NCBI RefSeq assembly: GCF_001468065.1
Contig: NZ_LNYZ01000001.1
Location: 310,001 to 374,000 of the forward strand
DNA from: Legionella steigerwaltii
Lineage (GTDB): Bacteria > Pseudomonadota > Gammaproteobacteria > Legionellales > Legionellaceae
Length of the DNA: 64,000 nucleotides
Direction: 5' to 3'
Shown: one piece after another, positions 57,387-64,000 of the stretch
Layout: every line of letters starts with the position of its first letter
Numbering within the stretch: the stretch's first letter is position 1
Position numbers and translations under genes: made by a program
Notes under the pieces: generated by a model
The model's input: only the letters and a program-made list of their open reading frames with translations
Told to the model about the DNA's origin: nothing
Databases searched by the model: none

Positions 57387-59357
57387 ATGTTTGCTATGCG
57401 TTTGATGGTTTGTTTTTCTATATCGATATTTTTTTCTACGGTGTGGGCTGGGAATGGAATAAAAAAAGTCAACTTTTATAATATTGAGCTCTCAACATTA
57501 AAGAACGCTAAACTGGTTGGACCACTGGATTCCCAACAAGTGATTACGTTTACTGTTTGGCTTAAACTCAAAAATAAAGAGCGGCTCGATCAATTCATAA
57601 ACGAATTATATGACCCCCAAAGTTTTAAGTACCAAAAATTTTTGACAAAAGAAGAATATGAGGCAAATTATGCTCCCAGTGCAGACGCTGTAAAAGCGGT
57701 AGAGAATTATTTCCTCGCACAAGGAATGAACACAAGAAGGGTGTTTACTACGATACAAGTCACTGCAAAAGCAAGTAAGATTGAGGAAGTATTACAGATA
57801 AAGCTAAATAATTATTTATATAAAAATAAACTTGTTTATGGTAATGCGTCTGAGCCCAGGATAAATTCTGATATTGCTCAATACATATCAGGGATTAGCG
57901 ATCTGAGTAATATTGCCTATGGATATCCTAAAATCCATCGCCAATCCCCAGAAGAACTAAAAGCGGTAACAGAATCACAAATTAATAAAAAGACTGAAAT
58001 ATTAAATTTGGTATGGGATTCTTTTGTGCCGCAAGCACTACCGACCACTACTTCTTTGCAAGGCTTTACAGGGCAACAAATGCGGATAGCTTATAATATG
58101 AGTGGCATTGCTCCTGTGAATGGCGTAACGCTTGATGGTACAGGACAAACGATCGTTATTATTGATGGTTGTGGGACACAAACCCCGAACCAGATTAGGA
58201 ATGAGGCAAATGTCTATAATACTGCCAACTCCTTGTCTCAGCTTAGTGCGAGCAACTTCACTGTAGTCGATTATACTGGGTCGCCCTATGTTAAAGGATC
58301 TATGGTTTGTGACGATGCTTCTAGCTGGGATGGTGAAATCGCGCTTGACGTAGAAGCGTCGCATACAATGGCGCCAGGTGCCAACATTGTTTTAGTTATG
58401 ACAAACAATACTAATAATACTCAGGCAGCAACAGCGATCCAAACGATTATTAATAACCAGTTTACTCTAGGCGGCTTTGCCAATGCTTATGTAGTTTCCA
58501 ACAGTTGGGGTAGTGCTGACGACTTACAAAATGAACCACTGGATGCAACCTTGCAAACTGCTGCGGCAATGGGGTTAAGCATTAACTTTGCAGCAGGGGA
58601 CTGTGGGGCTCAAACCTATCATAGTTTGTGGCCTTGCAGCAAGGCGAGCAGTGGACTTTCAATAGGGTATCCAGTTAGTTCTACTTATGTTACTGCAGTA
58701 GCAGGGACAAGTCTGTTTGTTGATAATAACTATAATTATGCATTTGAATCAGGATGGGGTACCTTCAAGAATGGGACTATTTATTCAGGCAGCATGGGCG
58801 GAATTAGTCAGTGGCGTGCTTTTCCATCCTGGCAGGCTCCCATTAGTAATTTTATTGCAGGTGGTTATGGTGTTGTCGGTAATCACAATCGTGCGGCTCC
58901 TGACATAGCTATGGATGCAGATTATTATACGGGACTGATTATTTATCAGGGCGGAGTTTTTTTTAAGACAGGTGGAGCAAGTCAGTCTACTCCATTATTT
59001 TCAGGCGTACTTACCCTGGTTAACCAAGCTCGTGCACTCTTAAACGGAGGAGCGCAAAAACCAATTGGCTTGGCGGCACCCTATTTTTACACGTTCAATA
59101 ATCTGTTGATCAATAACAAAGCGATTAATCTCATTACGCCGCCACATCAGATAATAAGTGGTGCTACACCAGTTAACAATGCACCGGCTGGCTCTACTCC
59201 ACCTAATTCTGCATTTAATATTACCGTTAGTGGCGATATTATTACTTTTAATTGGGATGGTGTACTGAGTATTATTGAGGATCAGTTTTGGAATGATGTT
59301 GTTGGTGTCGGTTCTCCAAATCCCCCTAACTTTGTTAGTGTAATGGCGAGTCTGTAA
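57387..59357 (+). CDS. Secreted S53 family serine-carboxyl protease (sedolisin)
   Basis: A 656-residue pro-kumamolisin/sedolisin. A signal peptide (about 1-22) precedes a pro-domain (about 30-200, with YQKFLTKEEYEANYAPSADAV) that is removed on activation at acid pH. The catalytic domain has Glu317 and Asp321 in GEIALDVEASHTMAPGA and nucleophile Ser532 in TGGASQSTPLFSG. The C-terminal FWNDVVGVGSP region is the expected calcium site. Likely exported by Sec and then type II secretion. GGGGAG lies upstream of the ATG. A strong terminator follows. A 14-base direct repeat flanks the gene. Confidence 0.92.
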   Translation: MFAMRLMVCFSISIFFSTVWAGNGIKKVNFYNIELSTLKNAKLVGPLDSQQVITFTVWLKLKNKERLDQFINELYDPQSFKYQKFLTKEEYEANYAPSADAVKAVENYFLAQGMNTRRVFTTIQVTAKASKIEEVLQIKLNNYLYKNKLVYGNASEPRINSDIAQYISGISDLSNIAYGYPKIHRQSPEELKAVTESQINKKTEILNLVWDSFVPQALPTTTSLQGFTGQQMRIAYNMSGIAPVNGVTLDGTGQTIVIIDGCGTQTPNQIRNEANVYNTANSLSQLSASNFTVVDYTGSPYVKGSMVCDDASSWDGEIALDVEASHTMAPGANIVLVMTNNTNNTQAATAIQTIINNQFTLGGFANAYVVSNSWGSADDLQNEPLDATLQTAAAMGLSINFAAGDCGAQTYHSLWPCSKASSGLSIGYPVSSTYVTAVAGTSLFVDNNYNYAFESGWGTFKNGTIYSGSMGGISQWRAFPSWQAPISNFIAGGYGVVGNHNRAAPDIAMDADYYTGLIIYQGGVFFKTGGASQSTPLFSGVLTLVNQARALLNGGAQKPIGLAAPYFYTFNNLLINNKAINLITPPHQIISGATPVNNAPAGSTPPNSAFNITVSGDIITFNWDGVLSIIEDQFWNDVVGVGSPNPPNFVSVMASL

Positions 59358-59367
59358 GCTTAAAAGC

Positions 59368-59400
59368 AAATAGGTTGGATCGTTTTGATCCAACCTATTT
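59368..59400 (+). terminator. Terminator after the S53 protease gene
   Basis: Perfect 14-base stem AAATAGGTTGGATC / GATCCAACCTATTT with a GTTTT loop, 11 bases after the stop. The A/T ends of the stem give a short T tract on both strands. Confidence 0.8.
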
Positions 59401-59639
59401 AAAGTGCACTGCTCAACTAAGGAAGTTGATTCATTAAGCTTAGAAATCTATGGGGCAGGTAAAACTGGATGGATTAAAATGTATAAAAAATTAAGAAAAT
59501 GCATAAATTATCTCTCTGTATTGTAAATGCCGGCATTTAGGTTAGTGCTCAATTAACCCCATCTATTTTTAAAACCAAGACACTTATTTGAAACAACTTT
59601 ATCTATAAAAATGCTAATTTAAGGCTTCGTATGAATTAA

Positions 59640-59648
59640 TGCTATAAT
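59640..59648 (+). promoter_or_regulatory. Extended -10 promoter of the DUF3096-type gene
   Basis: TGCTATAAT is a perfect extended -10. Transcription would begin near 59655, leaving a short leader that contains the Shine-Dalgarno. Confidence 0.5.
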
Positions 59649-59676
59649 AATTATATTGAGCTTACGGAGAGACAAT

Positions 59677-59814
59677 ATGCTTGATGGTCATCTTACACCT
59701 ATTATTTCATTAGTTGCTGGAATTTTAATACTGGTTATGCCTCGATTGTTAAATTACATTGTCGCTATTTATCTGATTATTGCAGGCATACTAGGCTTAG
59801 GATTTTTGCATTAA
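59677..59814 (+). CDS. Small membrane protein of the DUF3096 type
   Basis: A 45-residue protein, almost entirely two hydrophobic helices (HLTPIISLVAGILILVMPRL and NYIVAIYLIIAGILGLGFLH), joined by the conserved PRLLNYIVA turn. This pattern matches the DUF3096 family of tiny inner-membrane proteins. GGAGA lies six bases before the ATG, and an extended -10 promoter lies 29 bases upstream. The function of the family is unknown. It is short enough to be missed by standard gene callers. Confidence 0.8.
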   Translation: MLDGHLTPIISLVAGILILVMPRLLNYIVAIYLIIAGILGLGFLH

Positions 59815-60098
59815 GAAGACTTATAGATCTGAGGGTTATGGGTATATCCATATTTTGGACCACATCTTAGATTTTAATTAATCCATCCTGGGTCGATATG
59901 AGTCAAGTTATAAACTTATGTGTTTTTGATACTCCTTCAAATACGCGTTAAATCCGGATACCTTAATATAAATTATCGCCTGCCGGACCTACCTTTTATA
60001 GTGAGTACAAGCTGCGTTACTCTGTAAACCAAAAGGTGAAAAAAGTATAAAAAAGATTAATATAACAAATTTATGCTGCAAACCCAGATCAAATAGTG

Positions 60099-60104
60099 TA
60101 TAAT
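60099..60104 (+). promoter_or_regulatory. Probable -10 box of fusA
   Basis: TATAAT 45 bases before the fusA ATG; the upstream -35 region is weak. Confidence 0.4.
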
Positions 60105-60148
60105 ATCTGACAATTTTTTATCCATTTTAATTTTTATATAAGAGTGCT

Positions 60149-62239
60149 ATGGCTGATTTAAATTTATACAGAAATATTGGTATCTTCGCCCACGTTGATG
60201 CAGGAAAAACCACCACTACCGAGCGTATTCTTAAGCTCACTGGTAGAATCCACAAAATAGGCGAAGTTCACGATGGTGAATCAACGACTGATTTCATGGA
60301 ACAGGAAGCAGAACGCGGTATTACCATCCAGTCAGCAGCAGTAAGTTGCTCTTGGAAAGGTACTCGTTTCAATGTTATCGATACCCCAGGACACGTAGAC
60401 TTCACTGTAGAAGTATATCGTTCACTGAAAGTGCTCGATGGCGGTATCGGAGTATTCTGTGGTTCTGGTGGCGTCGAGCCTCAGTCAGAAACCAACTGGC
60501 GCTATGCGAATAATTCAAAAGTATCTCGTTTGATTTTCGTAAACAAACTTGACCGAATCGGCGCGAACTTCTTGAGAGTGACTGAGCAAATTAAAAAAGT
60601 ATTGGGTGCACATCCATTAATTATGACTTTGCCCATTGGTTATGAAGACAGCTTCGTAGGTGTTGTCGATGTGTTAACTCGTCAAGCGTATATATGGGAC
60701 GAATCTGGCCAGCCAGAAAATTACAAAATTACTGATGTGCCTGCTGATATGCATGATGACGTTGAAATGTATCGCGCGCAATTAATTGAAACGGCACTTG
60801 AAATGGATGATGAGTTGCTGATGGCTTATTTAGAAGGAGAGGAGCCTTCAATAGAAGAGATTAAGCGTTGTATCCGTAAAGGTACGCTTGAATTAGCCTT
60901 CTTCCCAACTTATTGCGGTTCTGCCTTTAAAAACAAAGGGATGCAGCTATTATTGGATGCTGTGGTTGACTATTTACCTGCTCCCCATGAAGTTAATCCA
61001 CAACCTTTGACCAATGCTGAAGGTGAGCCAAATGGTCAATTTGCTATCGTTTCTCCAGATGAGCCATTCCGTGCCTTGGCATTTAAAATCATGGATGACC
61101 GTTTTGGCGCGCTTACGTTCGTACGTATCTATTCAGGAAGACTAAATAAAGGGGATACTATTCTTAACTCCTTTACTGGTAAAACGGAGCGTGTCGGTCG
61201 TATGGTTGAGATGCAGGCGAATGAGCGTAATGAATTACAAAGTGCTGAAGCTGGCGATATTATCGCGATTGTAGGCATGAAAAACGTTCGAACCGGCCAC
61301 ACTCTTTGCGATCCTAATCATGAGTGTAACCTAGAAGCGATGGTTTTCCCTGAACCTGTTATCTCCATTGCTGTCGCGCCAAAAGATAAAGGTGCTACAG
61401 AAAAAATGGCTATTGCTATTGGTAAGATGGTTGCAGAAGATCCAACGTTTAGAGTAGAAACTGATCAAGATTCAGGTGAAACTATTCTTCGTGGTATGGG
61501 TGAATTACATCTTGATATTAAAGTAGATATTCTCAAGCGTACATACGATGTTGAGTTAATAGTAGGTCAGCCACAGGTTGCTTACCGCGAAACGATAACC
61601 AAATCGATTCAAGACAGCTATACCCACAAGAAACAATCAGGTGGTGCTGGTCAATACGGTAAGATTGATTACACTATTTCCCCAGGCGAGCCAAATAGCG
61701 GATTCACTTTCATCACATCTGTTGTGGGTGGAAATGTCCCTAAAGAATTCTTCCCAGCAATTGAGAAAGGGTTCCGTTCAATGATGGACACAGGTACGTT
61801 GGCAGGTTTCCCTGTATTGGATGTTGTAGTGAACCTCACCGATGGTGCTTATCATGCCGTTGACTCTTCAGCGATCGCATTTGAAATTGCTGCAAAAGGG
61901 GCTTTCCGTCAATCGATACCAAAAGCTGCTCCACAACTGCTTGAACCAATTATGAAGGTTGACGTTTACAGTACCGAAGAAGATGTCGGGAATGTGATTG
62001 GTGACTTGAACCGACGTCGCGGCATGATTTCGGGTCAGGAGCCCAGCGCAGCGGGTGTCCGTATCAAGGCCGATGTTCCTCTTTCAGAAATGTTTGGTTA
62101 CATCAGTACATTACGTACCCTTACCTCGGGCCGTGGTCAATTCTCTATGGAGTTCTCTCACTATGCTCCTTGTCCAAACAATGTAGCTGAAGCTGTAATT
62201 GCCAAAGAAAAAGAAAAGAAAGCTTTAGCTACTGCATAA
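60149..62239 (+). CDS. fusA: Translation elongation factor G
   Basis: A 696-residue EF-G (E. coli 704), the GTPase that translocates the ribosome and, with RRF, recycles it. The G-domain has P-loop [15 protein letters not shown], switch [10 protein letters not shown] and NKLD ([10 protein letters not shown]). Domains II-V follow, with domain IV loop GGAGQYGKI and [12 protein letters not shown] at the end. It stands alone rather than between rpsG and tuf as in the str operon, with its own promoter and terminator. It may be the second EF-G paralogue, or the only one if the str operon lacks it. Confidence 0.93.
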   Translation: MADLNLYRNIGIFAHVDAGKTTTTERILKLTGRIHKIGEVHDGESTTDFMEQEAERGITIQSAAVSCSWKGTRFNVIDTPGHVDFTVEVYRSLKVLDGGIGVFCGSGGVEPQSETNWRYANNSKVSRLIFVNKLDRIGANFLRVTEQIKKVLGAHPLIMTLPIGYEDSFVGVVDVLTRQAYIWDESGQPENYKITDVPADMHDDVEMYRAQLIETALEMDDELLMAYLEGEEPSIEEIKRCIRKGTLELAFFPTYCGSAFKNKGMQLLLDAVVDYLPAPHEVNPQPLTNAEGEPNGQFAIVSPDEPFRALAFKIMDDRFGALTFVRIYSGRLNKGDTILNSFTGKTERVGRMVEMQANERNELQSAEAGDIIAIVGMKNVRTGHTLCDPNHECNLEAMVFPEPVISIAVAPKDKGATEKMAIAIGKMVAEDPTFRVETDQDSGETILRGMGELHLDIKVDILKRTYDVELIVGQPQVAYRETITKSIQDSYTHKKQSGGAGQYGKIDYTISPGEPNSGFTFITSVVGGNVPKEFFPAIEKGFRSMMDTGTLAGFPVLDVVVNLTDGAYHAVDSSAIAFEIAAKGAFRQSIPKAAPQLLEPIMKVDVYSTEEDVGNVIGDLNRRRGMISGQEPSAAGVRIKADVPLSEMFGYISTLRTLTSGRGQFSMEFSHYAPCPNNVAEAVIAKEKEKKALATA

Positions 62240-62254
62240 CATAGATAGTAACTT

Positions 62255-62292
62255 AAAAAAGCCCTGTCAGTTTGTTCTGATGGGGCTTTTTT
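62255..62292 (+). terminator. Intrinsic terminator of fusA
   Basis: AAAAAAGCCC and GGGCTTTTTT arms with an inner CTGTCAG / CTGATGG partial pairing, 16 bases after the stop, ending in a T run. Confidence 0.85.
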
Positions 62293-62431
62293 ATTTAAAG
62301 CCCAAATAAACCAGGATGGTGGCAATAAAATCATGGCTGTTTCAAAAATAAGACCAAATGCTTAAAATTTAATGGTTCCTTAATAATCAATCTTTATAAT
62401 TAAAAGTTTGATAAATTATTATTGAGACATA

Positions 62432-63937
62432 GTGCTAGATTTTTACGTTTGGAATCCACGAAACAAAGACAAAAAGAACATTTATGGGTCATTAAAAGGT
62501 ATTACAAAATCTGTAGTTCAAGGTGGCAATGTGGGGCATATGAGCCTAGCAGTGACGATTTATGAAAACATGCATGACTTGAATTCACTGGATAAACAAT
62601 TTAAACAACTTAAATTTCAGCAGGCTATGCCGATTTATGAAACACTCAAAACTGGTGAACAAAAGGGTATTGGTTTTTATCAACGGGGAAGAAAATTAAA
62701 AGGTCTTAGTGCTTTCCTGAGTCTATGGCCAGGCGATCAAGGTGTTACAAGATTACGTGCTATTCAAAGTTTCTTCAGAGTTGGAGGAAAAATTAAAGCT
62801 GCTTTTAATGAGAAGCTTCAAAGGGATATGTGTGAGGAATGGTCAGAACCTGCTTCTGAGGATGCCTCACATCTAAGCCGTATTATTGAACATCACCGAG
62901 GCAACGAATTTGAGCTTTCAGAACTATCACAAAAAAAGCAGGTATTGGATAAAAAGATAGAGGAACTTGAAAAACAAAGAAAAGAAATTCGGTTTGAACT
63001 CGAACAAAAAGGACGTTTTCCAAAAACAGCTTTGGAAAAAAAGTTAGAAGCGATGAATGAGAGAAAAAGATTGGGGAAGCGAAATGCCCCTGATGTGTTT
63101 AAGCTCCTCTCACAGAAAGATAACAAAAAAGCGGAAGGAGTTTCAATCCAACAAAAGCAAGAATTGGAAAAAGAACTTAAAGCATTAAAATTGGAGTTCC
63201 ACAATTTATTGTTAAACGCCGGCTTAAATGACGAGATACCTAAAGCTTATGCATATGTAGATGAATATCGTCAATTAACTTCTGAGTTTAATAAGATCAA
63301 TACTCTTTATGAAGACGCACCTGATAGCAATAAGGTTAGACGTCATCTTTTGCTCTATTTTCAACGATACCCTGATAATGAAAAAGCACAACAGTTATTG
63401 GTGTTGCAGTCTCAAATCACTGACAAAATGAACAAGCTACGTGATATTGAGAAAGAGGAGCTTAGAATACATGAACTGTTAACTCGGTATGAAAACATAA
63501 AAAAAGAAGTGGAAGAGTTAAATAAAGAAAGAAATGATATTGAACTTGAGATCGAAAATAGAGAGGTTACTGAAGGCTTAAGTCCGGATTATGCGGTGTC
63601 ACTTCCAACAGGCGAAAGTGGTCAACCTTATTTTATTGATGAAATGGAAGTATTAGAAAAGATGGAAAAAATAATTCATGATCCAAAGTATAAATATGAC
63701 TTATTCGGTCAAAATTGCGCTCGGGCTGTTAAAGAATGTGTCAAGGCAGGACTTTCACCAGCAACTCGCAAGGCGATTGAAAATTTACCTGATTTTTCGA
63801 AACATTTTTTTGATTCCAAATTTTTTGAAACACCGGTATCGGTGATGAAGTGGATTTTTAAATTAAATCATTATCTCGATGAGCTTAATAAGGATCCTAA
63901 GCTACGGGCGACAACGGCAAATCATAAGGGCTCCTAA
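62432..63937 (+). CDS. Coiled-coil protein with split permuted papain/NlpC-like motifs, candidate effector
   Basis: A 501-residue protein, no signal peptide. The N-terminal segment DFYVWNPRN...GGNVGHMSLAVTIY (residues 3-44) has His36 in a GHMSL context. The C-terminal segment YDLFGQNCARAVKECVKAG holds Cys429 in an NC motif. A His-first, NC-Cys-second order is the pattern of circularly permuted NlpC/P60 or PPPDE-type papain folds. Between them residues about 160-390 are Lys/Glu/Leu-rich coiled coil. GTG start at 62432 with a weak Shine-Dalgarno. Probably a lineage-specific translocated effector; activity is inferred from two motifs only. Confidence 0.7.
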   Translation: MLDFYVWNPRNKDKKNIYGSLKGITKSVVQGGNVGHMSLAVTIYENMHDLNSLDKQFKQLKFQQAMPIYETLKTGEQKGIGFYQRGRKLKGLSAFLSLWPGDQGVTRLRAIQSFFRVGGKIKAAFNEKLQRDMCEEWSEPASEDASHLSRIIEHHRGNEFELSELSQKKQVLDKKIEELEKQRKEIRFELEQKGRFPKTALEKKLEAMNERKRLGKRNAPDVFKLLSQKDNKKAEGVSIQQKQELEKELKALKLEFHNLLLNAGLNDEIPKAYAYVDEYRQLTSEFNKINTLYEDAPDSNKVRRHLLLYFQRYPDNEKAQQLLVLQSQITDKMNKLRDIEKEELRIHELLTRYENIKKEVEELNKERNDIELEIENREVTEGLSPDYAVSLPTGESGQPYFIDEMEVLEKMEKIIHDPKYKYDLFGQNCARAVKECVKAGLSPATRKAIENLPDFSKHFFDSKFFETPVSVMKWIFKLNHYLDELNKDPKLRATTANHKGS

Positions 63938-64000
63938 TTCAAAGGGCGCTTTATGACATTTTTTTCAGAAGGAAATCGCTAATTGACCAAATCAAAAAAT

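Larger units (their letters stand above)
59358..60148. other. Long intergenic region before fusA, containing one small gene
   Basis: It holds the protease terminator, one copy of a 14-base direct repeat, a 45-residue membrane protein gene with its own promoter, and the fusA promoter, each listed. Between 59815 and 60080 nothing is recognised. Confidence 0.55.

Overview
The window is AT-rich, densely coded gammaproteobacterial chromosome and looks like a Legionella species, probably not L. pneumophila. Three things point there. Housekeeping genes (fis, rnpB, gatCAB, argR, argGH, guaBA, minDE, glnD, map, fusA) alternate with large, orphan, Lys/Glu-rich coiled-coil proteins typical of Dot/Icm effectors. 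There is a sedolisin-type secreted protease and a FecR/Trp-rich surface protein. A palindromic GTAGCCTGGGTG intergenic element recurs throughout. No transposase, integrase, tRNA, rRNA or CRISPR array was seen.

Layout. 1-7.3 kb: fis, RNase P RNA, a 599-aa coiled-coil protein, gatCAB (minus) and argR (minus). 7.3-11.9 kb: a five-gene arginine operon (binding protein, permease, ATPase, argG, argH) behind two tandem ARG boxes shared with divergent argR. 12.1-15.6 kb: fused trpE(G) and a ClC antiporter. 15.7-21.5 kb: a quinone oxidoreductase, a Ugp-type ABC transporter lacking its binding protein and co-transcribed with a DUF1189 membrane protein, and an alpha/beta hydrolase. 21.5-26.5 kb: fadE and a FecR-domain protein with a PGPNVQ repeat tail. 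26.9-32 kb: minDE (minus), guaBA and tadA.

32-37 kb: an orphan 412-aa protein, glnD and map (all minus). 37-44.3 kb: a small secreted protein, an FAD oxidoreductase, a phosphoethanolamine transferase, two MFS transporters and an MscS channel. 44.4-50.4 kb: a remnant of a DjlA-type J-domain gene, a GH13 enzyme, an FMN glutamate-synthase-like protein, a methyltransferase and two small orphan genes. 50.6-53.1 kb: a Zn-alcohol dehydrogenase plus flavin monooxygenase pair. 53.3-64 kb: a 1035-aa protein with a YopT-like Cys-His-Asp motif set at its C terminus, a small secreted protein, the S53 protease, a 45-aa DUF3096 membrane protein, EF-G, and a 501-aa protein whose His (N-terminal) and NC-motif Cys (C-terminal) suggest a circularly permuted papain/NlpC fold split by a long coiled coil.

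The strongest leads are the two putative cysteine-protease effectors, the degraded J-domain gene, the palindromic element family (one copy has a second repeat nested inside it), and the complete ArgR-controlled arginine uptake/biosynthesis operon.
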